A stretch of DNA of 64,000 bases. It comes from Apostichopus japonicus (lineage: Eukaryota; Echinodermata; Holothuroidea; Aspidochirotida; Stichopodidae). The notes under the pieces are model-generated. The model was not told where the DNA came from. It searched no databases and saw only the letters and a program-made list of their open reading frames with translations. Both the position numbers and the translations under genes were made by a program. Location: assembly GCF_037975245.1 (NCBI RefSeq), contig NC_092564.1, positions 23,882,484-23,946,483 on the forward strand, written 5' to 3'. Positions 23,095 through 35,600 of this stretch are shown here, in pieces. Each line of letters starts with the position of its first letter. Positions within the stretch are counted from its first letter, which is position 1.

Positions 23095-24194
23095 CGTTGA
23101 GCTATAATTTAGCAAAGTGGGTCAAAAATATCCACGTATAGTCCAAAGATAAAGGATCACCCCGTAACGGTGTCAAAACTGCAATATATTCTCAATATTT
23201 CCGAAAAATGTCGACGTTTCTGTGAAACAACGAACCAGTGTAAAGTGATGCTTCTAGTATACGTGTGTGTGAACTTCATGATCACAGTAACATCAACTGA
23301 TCAGCAATTGTTTGAGTATACATTGATATCGTGCGTTGGGGAAAACCTCATACCTCAAAGATAACAACGCGTAAAAATGTAAACCGGATACACAACAGAT
23401 GAGAGACGAAATATATGCAAGAATTCTCTCTTCAAACCATTTAAACTGATGATCCTTCAACACCAAACATTCCTAGTATTTTGATTTGAAAGAATAATCG
23501 TATGTTCACAAGAACTTTGTTTTCAGTGAAAAGGCGAATGAATTTGGAGAAGCAGTCTGTTTGGATGGTTGACCAGAATGTAAGCCTAAAATATTCTTAC
23601 TTAGCATATTTTTCAAAGAGTTCAACAGTTCACAGTTGGACTACCACATCAGTCGTTGAAATACGTTGCCATGTTGTATAGTCCACTTTCAATTGCTGAC
23701 AATGCGAAAATGGTGTAAATGATGCCATAATTCAATAAAATATTGCTCATCGTGGCGAAGGTTTCAACTGGCAAGTTCAAGAATGACTTTATAAGCAAAT
23801 TCATTTGATGTTGTGTTATTCATATCCGCCAGAGGTATAACCAGCCTTGAGGGGGAGGGGGAAGGATATCCCCACTCAAATGTCTTGCCGACCGCTTGCA
23901 CCCCACCCCAAATGACATTGGTGGGCACAAAAATATTGGATGAAATTACAAAATGCATTTAAAGGCCGCTCAGTTAAACCAGTTCGCGGTTGACGTTAAT
24001 CCGTAATTCATTCATACTTAGTAAAGATTCCTAAATCCTATTGGTCCATTCAGGTCAGCTGACCGTGGTTAATCCTGTGAGTAACGCACGGTAAAATTAC
24101 GGGGCATCACTTTAATAAATCTTTGGTTATATGTAACCAAAAATGTTTTGTTTTATGATTTTTCCCTCACACAAATGGTAGTGTGTGAATGAAC
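23095..24194. other. HEXIM upstream region
   Basis: Likely 5'UTR and promoter of HEXIM on the minus strand; no TATA box in a convincing position. A partial copy of the foldback element (ttaatcctgtgagtaacgca, near 24070) and a small perfect hairpin (tttggtta-tatg-taaccaaa, 24122-24141) lie at its far end. Confidence 0.45.
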
Positions 24195-24360
24195 GGGGTT
24201 AATCAACGGTCTAGCGTGCGTTACTCACATGATTAATGCACTCCGGGTGTTAATGCTATCGCTGGATGCACTCGGGCTCCGCCCTCGTGCATCGCTTGCA
24301 TTATCCCCCGATCGTGCATTAATCCTGTGAGTAACGCACGCTAGACCGTTGATTAACCCC
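24195..24360. mobile_element. Foldback/hairpin element (46-bp arms)
   Basis: Arms at 24195-24240 (ggggttaatcaacggtctag...) and 24315-24360 are inverted copies over 46 bp with about one mismatch. The 74-bp centre contains a second hairpin (gatgcactcgggc / gccctcgtgcatc). Part of the arm recurs at about 24068-24095, so it is a repeated element. No target duplication is evident. Confidence 0.7.
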
Positions 24361-25838
24361 TTATTGATGGGAATTCTCAAATCAATAAGAGCCAATTGCG
24401 TCTAAATTGAAACATTATCCTATTATTTGAGGTCCCCCATCCCTTCCCCTCGCCACACACGCTACCCAACGTGATAACCTGCTACCATGCTTGTTATATG
24501 ACGTGTATGTTAATTACACACAGACCCGACCGTTAGGGACAATGATAAAATGTTCACATACCAAAGATATAGAGGGTATCAAGAATGTCGGTTTTCCTTT
24601 GTTAGAGATGACACTCTCCGACTTGTCAGACCCTCTTGAAAATTGAAAGAACTTCTGTGAAATATTTACGGATCAGGATTTACGGGCCTTATTATTTGTC
24701 GCGGACGCCTGTGGCCTCTTTTTTCTTCACGGACCCCCTTCCCATATAATTTTCACGAATCCTCTGGGTTTCCGTAGGGCCCGTAGGCCCATGTTCACAA
24801 ACATGGTGACCTAGAATCCTCCATGGGTGCCAGTTATAATTACTCAAGCCATTTCTTTTTTCCATGGCGTTACTGGAATTAACGAAACAACTGGCCGTCC
24901 GTACATATTGCATCTATTTTCCGAAAGGAATTTGCTAGACATTCAAACTGCCCACTTTTATCCCTTCATACAGGGACCCGACACTGCTAGGTTAGAGATG
25001 GAGGGTTGGGGGGGGGGGGTGTCAGACCAGTGTCATGTGATGTTGAAATTGTCATTTGTAATCGCACCATGTCCGTGTAAAAAATTGCTTCCATCAAGAC
25101 TCGTGGGAACTCCCCCACCCCCCTCCCGTCTTGTGTATTTGTGGAATGGAGAAAAGTTAAAATATATGCTGTGATAAATCTGTGATTTCAAGTGACCAAT
25201 GTTGGCTTCTTCGGGAAGGTACAGTCGTGTTGGTGATTGTGGTTATGTGTGTGTGGGGGGGATGGGGGAAGGGGGGTTGATGAATTCTAAATGATGACCC
25301 GATCAGGACTTTCATACACTTCAGCAGAACGGCATAATCCCTTGGAGGGGGGGGGGACCATATACGTCGATTTGCTTCTCAAAGTTGGTGGGGCTATGGG
25401 AGGGGTTCAATGCCCTTTTAATTCGTACTGAAAAATGCTTAGACCGGTCTATGCTTGGGAGTTTTAATTTTTTGTGTGACCATAAAGAGAGGGGAAAGGT
25501 TTCGTAGTGACTCTTCTGTAGGGCTTAAGGGAGGGGTTGAAAGTGAAGAAATGTATACCTCTACTAACAATCGGGCCGGGATATGCACTCTTTCCCCATC
25601 CCCAACAAATACCGATCCAGCTGGGTACCACACGCTCTACCTGGGTTCTCAGTCCTGGCAAGCCACAGCTACTGAACTGACATTTAACTCATTGTAATCT
25701 TGACAGTGGATGTACCAACTCGTATAATGGACAACCAATATTTATAATCTATAGTTGGGCAGTTAACGAGGAGCCTGATGAAAGTATAATCCATGTTACG
25801 TTTTATAGAGTATTAAGTTCTTGCTCTACCCATCCCAG
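24361..25838. other. Intergenic, no gene seen
   Basis: G-run-rich sequence (24998-25020, 25254-25280, 25346-25358). Short overlapping frames only. Confidence 0.5.
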
Positions 25839-25964
25839 GAGGATTTTCAATCGAAAAATGAAACCACTTTGAAAGAAGTAACAGCCGAAATTTGGATACG
25901 CTGCGTGATATCTATGGAAAGGACATGGAGTTATTTCCCAAATGACCCTGAATTCGACACTGAG
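25839..25964 (+). CDS. Orphan exon-like segment, unknown
   Basis: A pyrimidine-rich acceptor (ttgctctacccatcccag) precedes 42 open codons reading EDFQSKNETTLKEVTAEIWI, then RCVISMERTWSYFPNDPEF, then a gttagt donor. The phase is 0 on both sides, and the frame stays open past the donor to 26072. The composition looks protein-like, but no family is recognised and no partner exon was found between HEXIM and eIF4B. It could be an exon of an unseen gene, a decayed duplicate, or chance. Confidence 0.25.
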
Positions 25965-26617
25965 GTTAGTTATATCACCCAACTGCTCGGAATACCCTCA
26001 AAATATGCCGGAGATGAAATGACAGATATTCACATGGCAAGGCTAAGTTTTTATACAAGGATCAGCACCTAACATGAAAGTTATTTTTACTGTCACATAA
26101 GCATACAACATGCCCTATAATCCGACGGGATGCCCTTGATCCTTTCCCAACCCCGCCCCTACCCCACCCGTCACACCAAGCATCATCTTCCTCATCTCCA
26201 TGGCAATTACGTCAAAATTGTTAGCGCTGAGAACGGGCGTCACGCCCTTTATGACCAGGGAGTATTCTCTGTTGTTGGGTACTAATGGAAAAATCCGCGT
26301 CCCATAAGCAGTACTGTCGATTTATCGCTAGCAAAATTTGGTGCGAAAACATGTTCAGTAATAACGTGGATGCCTTTTTTCTTGCGCACACTGTACTGGC
26401 CATTGCTTATACGTATACAACATGCTTACCCATATGGAAGTAGGATTCAGCACACGTACAACACAACCTGCGCAGCCTACATATGCATTTAGTTCTCACA
26501 GTGCACCAACTCGCACGTTCATTTCTACATAAAAACATCCCGGTTACACGGCAATCACGCTGCGGTGTTTGACCGACGAAAAGACGACTGCAATAACGTC
26601 ATTTCTGTTTACTCAGG
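25965..26617. promoter_or_regulatory. eIF4B upstream region / 5'UTR
   Basis: Sequence 5' of the eIF4B start codon. No TATA box was recognised. The transcription start cannot be placed; the ATG context is ctcaggATGt. Confidence 0.35.
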
Positions 26618-26630
26618 ATGTCGACACCTG
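26618..26630 (+). CDS. EIF4B: eIF4B exon 1 (start codon)
   Basis: ATG TCG ACA CCT G, then the donor gtaaag; phase 1 out. The next exon supplies GT, giving MSTPGSKKKG, consistent with the short first exon and Lys-rich start of human eIF4B. Confidence 0.8.
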
Positions 26631-29600
26631 GTAAAGCTAAAACTATTTTAAGTTTTTCGATCACTGTTTTGGTGACAACAAGTGCCCTAGATTTATTCGA
26701 TTGCCAGGGTTAACATCATGCTAACTACCAAAAACTTAGCCTAACTGTTAGGCTAAGCTGGGCTAACCATATAGGCCTAGGCCAATTCGTCTTTAGTATT
26801 GTGCTACCATACTTCAGTTGCACTGTACTTCAGTGATAATGAACGAAACACTGTCACCTTTATCGGTATTTAAAAAGAATCATATAAAAGGCCTAAATGA
26901 GAGTGCAGTTTTGACTGATGGATGGTGTTCTTAGCCTAGGCTAATGTAAAGTAGTATAGGCTTAGCTTATGTCGGTTTTATCATCGGGATCACCAAATTC
27001 TGGAACAATTTTAAATGTCATATTCATAGGGATGAAAGTGCCTCGGATATATCTCACTTGTTACAGCTGATTCAAACACCTGCAAAAATCTGAGCCCCCA
27101 TTCTTTTAATAAATATTGCCATTCTCACAAAAAGGGGCTCTAGACTTGATTCTCACAGATTATGGAAGGAAGTCGATGGCTGTAGTAAACAATGTATTGC
27201 CATTCTTACAAAGCGGAAAGTGTGAGAGTTGCAGGATATTCTGCAATTGCTCCAAAAGGCAAGACATGAAAGTATTATTTGATCTTAGTACATCAGTGCC
27301 ATGCGAGTTAGCGCCACTGTTTGTCCATAAGTATCACATGGATAGGTTTTCATTTCACATGAGCCAATGAATGGCATTCTACTAAGTGCTGGATTTCACA
27401 AATCTAGCCTAAATTGAGTTGCACATATAACCTAGGCTAATTGTGCTGTATGTTGTTGTTTATTTGTACTTTGAAAATAAATGTAAGGTCTTCCATTGAT
27501 GGTTTATTGGCTGGGCAATTATTTAATGGTAAGTAATGATTCTTTGCATATTTTTTGTAAGATCTTAATGGGCAGTTTGGCATGTTATTCGACCCCTGCA
27601 CTTACTTTCGCATTTGGAGACAGTATAGTTTAAATGGCATCTGTTGTTGCCTTGTATGTATTATTTTTCTCATTTTCACAACCATAGGTTCAAAGAAGAA
27701 AGGGAAGAAGAAAGGAGTGACTCTAAACCTGAGTGAATTTTTAGCCGATACTCCTGGAGTAACCGCTGCCCCTGGTTCTAGCTATGTAGTGTCTAATAAA
27801 CCAGGATCCTGGGCAGATGATGATACCGGTGAAGATGCTGATGGTATGAATCATGACCTATTTAACTCACACACAAAGCATTTGTTTTTGGGAATTGACA
27901 GATAGGCTTAGTCAAAATATTTTCAAAAGTTCTGATTGGCCTTTTGAATTTGAATAATACTAATATTTTGATGTTATCTTGGCAACATTATTTTGAGAAT
28001 TGTTCTAATTTTCAAATTGGTGAATAAGCAATCTTTGAGATTTCTTTGCTGTATTGTGCAATCTTACTCTTTAGTATGTCAGGGGTTTGAGAGATAACCA
28101 AAATTGACAACTAAACATGAAAAAACTGCTTCATTCCTAGGTTACATCAAAGTGTTAAGCTGTGTCATTTCCTAAGAAATTAACACCCCACAGAGGACCT
28201 CCACCCATGTACACTTGCCCCTAATTAATAACCTTTTTACCCCTCTCATTGGGCATTATGTTATTGTTGCAATCCCTTTTGGGGGTTTAACAAACAAGAA
28301 AAAAATTAATTCCTTTCATAACAAAACAAAAAAGAAATCTAGTTTCATTACAAAAATTGTACCAATGCTACCGACACTTCCAGACAGTCAATGCTTTTAA
28401 GTTGTTCTGCGACAGAGGGTAACACCTGAATTTGTTATCGTTGATGTGTTTGTATGTATGATATTTACCTACTTCTGCTCCCGGTTTACAGTGAGTACAG
28501 CATACCGTGATACAGATGGGGCATTACCCAGTAGGGTTCAACTTCCCACTGCTCCTAGAAGCGCTCAGCCAGTCAATCTGGATTCTTCACAGCTACCAGA
28601 TAAGCCCCCATACACAGTTTACCTGGGAAATATTCCATTTGATATCAGTGAGGAGGATATTATCAAATTCCTTAAGCAGTGTCAGGTAAGCAGCTTCTGT
28701 TTAGATTCAATGATTTTTGGAGACACCATAAATTTGGAGACCATGTTAAATCTTGAGATAAAGGGAGTGGGGGGGGGGCGGGGGGGAACAATTTGTAGTT
28801 TGATACTTGTATCTTGTCCGTATCCATAATGAAATGGTCCAACTATACACATTTACTGCTCCATAAATGACGTAGTACTGCGTAGAGGAAGAAATGCTGT
28901 CAGTGCCCCTTTCTCAGATTCTTTTTTGCCGCCATGCCCTTCCCATTTGCCATGATGCCCTTTACCATTGGAACATACCGATGGCATATTTGCTGTGCCC
29001 TTGTTGAGGCTTATATCAAGCCATGTGTTATTATTATTATTTTTTTAGTTTTTGTTGTTGTATATGTCATAAAGTATATGACATAAAGTAACTGATATTA
29101 CAAAACAACAGAAATCCCAGTCGCACATTGAAAATGCATTGTAGCACTAGTGGTGTCGATCCAGGAAAAATCCCCAAGGATCAAAATTATATAATCAACT
29201 TTGGCTTTCGAGGACTTTTCATAATGTCTTGTATACAGCAACAAGTATCAAGAACAGTGACTGAAGTCGGTCAGTACTGCAACAATGGTAAGATGTGTAG
29301 GAAAAAATGAATGAATTAGCAGGAATGCTAAACCAAGCTTACGTCTCTGTAGAGTATTAAAATGGTCTGTGTTTTGCATGTAACTAATGTTAGAAATGAA
29401 GAAAACCATCGGTAAAGTAATGTGTTGAGTTATTGTACAGAGTCGTCTATTATTCGCAGTTAAAAACCTCCCAGGGAGTCTTTCATAGTCTGGAATGTCT
29501 ACATTTCACAGGTCAGCAACGTCCGTTTTCCCAAGGACGGCGACGGACGCTTCAAAGGTTTCTGTTACGCTGAAGTAGACGATCTGGAGTCACTCAAGAC

Positions 29601-32600
29601 AGCACTATCACTTAACGATGAGGTAATTGTTGGAAGCAGCTGTGGTGTCACAGTCTAATCGCTGAAACCTCGTTTACAACAGTCACAACTTTAAGTGGTG
29701 ATGAAATTTGAAAGGAAAAAGATTAAAATAAGGCTTCAAATAGTCACCTCTATGGGCATTGTGGTGGTTTGCGTGTACATGACACAGCTTTTGAGAAAAT
29801 GACATCTCAATAAGGGCAACTGGAAAACCCTTGGCATGAATTTACGGCCTGTAATGCATAGAAGGAATCACCAGCCGTTTCTAGTGGAGGTCAAAGATCA
29901 TTTCTGGTCATTGCTATGTGCATTCTCTTGTGAAAATTGGCCAGGAGAGGGGGGGGGGGGGTTGGGTGAGAGACATAGGCCTAGGAGCCTTATCTGATTT
30001 GGGGGGGCTGTAACGACTTGCCCGAAAAATATAACCACAATTTTTCGTGCGCCCCGCGCGTGTCCAACATGTTAATACATGTTCATATCATATAGGCATC
30101 CATAGGTTATTACATCACATGCCAATAACATTCAATTCATTCCGTGTTATTACCCTTCAATATTGGTTATAATTATTCTTCTTTCAGTAGGTGCCCGAAA
30201 AATTCCCAGCATATTGCCGAATTTTCACCAAAAAATTGGAAAAACACACTGCAAATTATTCTTTTTTCAGTAGGTGCCAGAAAAATTCTCAGAATATTGC
30301 CCGAATTTTCACCAAAATTTTTGGTTGGGTGGCTGCAGCCCCCCCAGCCCCCCCCCCCCCCCCCCCCGCCTCCTACGCCTATGGTAAGAGAGGATAGATG
30401 ATAAAATGTATGTGTATCTGTTTATTCAGTAATGTGTCATTATAGTATGTTGCTGTGTATGAGAGTATTTACATCTTTAAGGACATTTTTTGTTCCTTCA
30501 GTCTTATCCTTTTTCTTTCTTTTTTTGTATGCAGTCTCTGAGAAATAGAAGAATAAAAGTTGACTTGGCCACACAAGGTGAGTTGCTTCTTGCAAAAAGT
30601 GGCTAAATTTTGAAAGGAACATTTTTCTATCTCATGGGCCTCTTCTAGATATTCCACCCTACCCACAAGTTTCCTTTTCGTTCAGTAATGAATCCTCAGT
30701 TTACCAATGAAATCGTAGTAAAGCTACAGGAGTTGAATATTTATTTAATCTCTCTGCCGCCCTCTTTTATGATGCCACTTGTTTTATAGAGAAGTAGGAT
30801 ATGTTTGTTCTTTGACTGTGAGCACTCATTGTTTCTCTGTGGCAGGTAGCACAGGTCTTCTGGCAGAGCTATGAAGCTCATGTTATGGTGCATAAAGCAA
30901 ATGCACTGAAAACGGCTGAATTCAGTGGATGCGAAGGCTTGAAAACTGCTTATTTTGATATGATACAAGTCTTGTATTTATTTCCCTCATGTCTGATTTT
31001 TAATTGAACAGTTTTCCGTTCCCCGAAGAAGGAAAATGTTATCGTTTGACAATAAAAAAAACTGGGGTTGTATTGCGTCATGGTGTCATCAACGGTTCTG
31101 TCTTAGATTCCTAGTTTATGCTTGTAGGTTTTTCAGGTAGCTTTGAAGATATGTTAGCAGTTTTAGAGATGTTGTTTCTCCTTATTGGAGGTAGCCTTAT
31201 GTAAACATGTGGCCAGAGTGGCCCCCTAGCAATGTTCGATACACCAGTCGTAAAGCCTATGCAGAGGAGGAGGTATAAATTGCAGTCTAATGGCTGGTCC
31301 AAGATGCAAAAAAACAAGTATTCTTTCACATACTAGCTTTCTTTCAAAAGAATATGAGGAAAGTTTGGAATTGGGTGAGAAAAAAAAAAACGTATTTTGG
31401 CTTTTGATTTGCTCATGAATGATAATTAACAACTTACACCGAAAAAACCATTGAAGCTCAGGAAGTGAAGATCATGTGGAGCACACACACCTATGTAAAG
31501 TTTACAGTCGATCAGATACTTCGTCAGTTTTCAGTACAAGGCTGCTTCCCTACGATTAGCATTATAAGAATCACACACAGTTTACAAATTGTACCTGTCG
31601 GGTCAAATTTTTGGTTGATTAAAGAACCCCCCCCATTAGAACCATTTTGTAGCTTTCTTTTTTTGTGACTTTCTGCAGATAACCACTCTAGAGGAGGCAA
31701 TGATAAATATGACCGTACTCAAGATGATTGGAGGAAAGGAGGTGATGAACCCGACTGGAGAGGAGGACAGGACAGAGGTGGCAGAGGTAAGTCTTCCTCT
31801 TAAAGCAGCATTTGGCGTTTTGTTGCCGTTTTTCCACTTTTTTGACAAGTCCATAGAGTTTTTAACACATATATCAATCACAAAACAGCAAACTAAGATA
31901 TTAGCCAAGTTTTTCCCTGCCAAAAAGCGTTAATTGGCGAGTAATTAAGGACATTTGCAGATAATGAGAAAAGTGTCCTCCGACAAATTACACATTTAAT
32001 ATTAATCGCATACAGTTCCCCCAACCCACTAGTTTGAATTCAACCAATCAGAGATGCAGGTTTTAGTTATGAGCCGTTGCTAAAAATAGATTCAAAAGGT
32101 CGAGTTGGTAACTTGGTACAACCAGCGAGCTGGACTCTAACAGCTCCATGGTACAACTGCCACATGTAGACAATCTACACAAATCAAGAATGGTGTTGTT
32201 TTACGTATTGGCCAATGAGGTTCGTAGCTTTTGAATATTCATATTATGGGCGAGGTTTATTTGGATCCCAACGGAAAATATCTTCGAGAAAAACAAAGTT
32301 GAAATGTGTAAAATTTTCGACTTTTATGCCACTATTTGAAGTAAGATTTGAATAGATAAGCTAGTTATGTATGTCGTTATGGCATCGTGGAATCAGTGAG
32401 GTTGAGAAAAACCATAGAAAAGGACGCAAAATGCTGCTTTAATATGTCTTGCCATCCAGTCTCTCTTTCTCTCCCACTCCCTGTCTCTCAATTTTCTGAA
32501 ATATTACAACATTTACTAATTTTATGCATTAAAATAAGATTTCAATTGAACTAACCAGTAATAATAGTTATATGATTTCATTCAGTTGTTTACAAATTTT

Positions 32601-35600
32601 GTCGCACAGATTTTCATATAAGCATCAGTCACATGCCAAAGGCAGACCCAGAATTTTTGCAAAAATTCCTAACCAGTATGATATATATTGGGTTAGGGTA
32701 TGTAACTGTCTGCATTGGAACGAATAGACTTGTCAGACTTTTTACAGTTTTAGCTTCAAGGTGTTCATGGAGTATTAAAACACGATGTGCACTGCCCCAA
32801 TATTTGATGGCTCATTGTTCATGTTTATCACACAGGCGGCGGAAGTTATGATAACCAAGATTTCGGGAGAGGCAGGGATAGAAACGAAGATGGAAGGAGG
32901 GACAACTCTGATAATTGGGACCGTAGGAGAGCCGGGCCCGATAGACGAGGCGGTGGATTTGAGGACAGGAGCGGTGGTAGAAATGAGGAAGAAGATAACT
33001 GGAGAAGCAAGGGTCCTGATACCGAAAGAAATGAAAGGAGAGGTGAAGGGTTCGATGACCCAAGGGGAGGAGGAGGAGGAGGAGGACAATACGACAGAAG
33101 AGGAGGGTACGATGACCGTGGAAGAAGCGGATACAATGATAGAAGGGGTGGAGGATATGATGACCGCAGGGGAGGAGGATACGAAGATAGGAGGGGGGGC
33201 TACGGTTTCGGTGATAGAAGAGGGGGTGGGTATGAGAGGAGGGGCGGAGGAGGGTATGACGATAGGCGTGGCGGAGGAGGAGGAGGTTATGATGACAGAA
33301 GGTACGGTGGATATGATAATAACAGAAGAGGATACGATGATCGAAGGGGAGGCGGTGGATATGACGATCGCAGAGGAGGAGGAGGGTACAATGATAGTCG
33401 CGGGGGTTTTGAAGATCGGAGAGGAGGCGACACCGGGGACAGAAGAGGAGGTTATGAGGAGAGAGGCGGATACAATTCCAGAAGAACTCAGAATAGTAGG
33501 TCTGGGCCAAAAGAGTTCAAGGGGACCCAATTCCAGCCATAACTTTGCCCTATATGACAGAGATCTCGATAAAGCACGACTTCCCCAAACAGCTAAGAGA
33601 AACGTTATTCCGCTTGGGATAAATCCTAGTTGTTTTGGGGAGTTGTTCATAATAGTAATCACTATCACATAGACCAATAAGGATGGTTGGGGTTTGTGTC
33701 TCCTGGCTGTGGAGGGGGAGGGTGGGGTTGGGTTTGTGTCTCCTGGCTGTGGAGGGGGAGGGTGGGGTTGGTTTGTTCAGGGCACTTCCCTCTAACACAT
33801 AGACCAATAACGATGGTTGGGTTTGTGTCTCCTGGCTGTGGAGGGGGAGGGTGGGGTTGCTTTGTTCAGGGCACTTCCTCTATCACATAGACCAATAACG
33901 ATGGTTGGGTTTGTGTCTCCTGGCTGTGGAGGGGGAGGGGGGTTGGGTTGTTCAGGGCACTTCCCTCTATCACATAGACCAATAACAATGGTTGGGTTTG
34001 TGTCTCCTGGCTGTGGAGGGGGAGGGTGGGGTTGGGTCGTTCAGGGCACTTCCATCTATCACATAGACCAATAACAAAGGTTGGTTTTTGACTTCTTTAA
34101 AGACAATAGAAAGTAACAGAGTAACTTTGGCTTTCCAATTTTCTAAGCCACTACCAATATCATAAGGTGAGTCGGCAATATCGTTCGATAATAAGCATTT
34201 ACACTAAAAACTATTTATAGAACTGATCACTGACTGAACTATGCATGTTTTTTTTTTCTCCATCGGAAATCAGCGATTTAAAACTTAATCTGATCAAGGA
34301 GAGTATCAAGTTTGATTCCACAACCGTTAATCTGTCTACATCATGCCTCTCTTCATGTTCTTGCATGGTGTAGCTGCTGAACACATGCGACATATTTGAT
34401 CTACTCATCTCTATTTGATATACTTATGATATATTATATATATTATTGATATACTTTTTGTTATTCCTTGCAATAGATGATGCTGGAAGTGACAGAGGGC
34501 CAGAGGAGCGTGGCCGAAGAGATGGAAGTGAAAGCGAGAGAGGTGAGTGTTTTTGGTCAATCCCCGGGATGCAGTCAACTTATTTTCTCATTTGATAGTT
34601 GCATTTTGAGTCCCTAACTTTCTCTCACAGTCTGGATGCACTGCCATCTGCCTGTCCTTGTGTGCAATAATCAATACATTTAATAGAATGCTACATGAAC
34701 GTACATGAAACTTTGGTTAGAATTTATTCTTGCTGCAAAGTGTGACATTTTGTCATGTTCAAGAGTTGGGTTCACAAGGATGGTGGGGGGGTGCGACGTT
34801 TTGTGATGTTCAACTGTCTGGGTTTCACAGTTGGTGGGGCAGGGGGGTGATGGGAGGGGGGAGGTAATTTAGTGTCATAACTTGTTGAATTTACACAAAC
34901 AAATTATCCTTCCACAACAATTATTGGGATATTCTTACCATTTTCACCATTCTTACCATTTCCTTTTGCTGAGTAGAGGGTCACTGTTCAGAAACGTAAG
35001 ATTTGAAAGTTCTTTGAGTCGAAATCCACCTCCCAAGGAAATGCATGGACATCCACATAACATGTGCACTATAATAATTAAGCAATGGGTTATGTATTAT
35101 GTTGAAAAAGTTCGAAAATCTCAACGAAGGATAATATTGGGGTCATGGTATGAAAATGTTCCATTTGATGGGAATTAGTCAAAAACTGCAAAGAATTGCA
35201 AATGAGAAAACAAATGCATAAAATTAATATAAAAAAGGGATATAACACTACTCTAACTTTATGACACATCTCATTTCCTGCATGGGACAAAGTGGTGAAT
35301 GACTTGCTCATGATAAGCAGACCGCTGGTTTGTTGTCATGTAGATCTATTAAGGTAGATTTACGACTTACGAGTTAATATTCTTCACAGAGGGATCCGAG
35401 CATCACCAAGTTATGATCAGATGACATAAATGGAGCTCCAAGCTACAGCGAGGTTAGAGAGAGGTCTATAATTGAGATTCTTTGATCCTCTTTGTTCACC
35501 ACCTATTCTCCCCTCATCGTCTTAGTCTTACACATCCTCTCTGTTTTTCAGAAGGTATCAGGGAAAGAAAGAAGTTAGTCCTTGCGAAACGCTCGCAACC

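Noticed and set aside
23095-23115. Seven extra N-terminal codons of HEXIM
   Set aside because: They require a TTG start; the first ATG is at 23094 and fits the family.
27116-27370. 84-codon plus-strand frame in eIF4B intron 1
   Set aside because: Starts only at TTG, contains a local duplication (attgccattct-acaaa) and matches nothing recognised.
33560-33670. Possible extra eIF4B exon between exon 7 and the minisatellite
   Set aside because: No acceptor or phase combination kept the frame open into exon 8.
32775-33677. 300-codon open frame on the minus strand and 295-codon plus-strand frame over the eIF4B RGG exon
   Set aside because: Both are alternative readings of the gga/gat/agg-rich repeats. 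Their low-complexity Ser/Ile/Val or Glu/Met composition and the true frame's clear YDDRRGG repeats, joined in phase to eIF4B exons, exclude them.
33671-34085. Regular repeats as a CRISPR array
   Set aside because: Eukaryotic context, and the whole ~88-bp unit repeats with no variable spacers.
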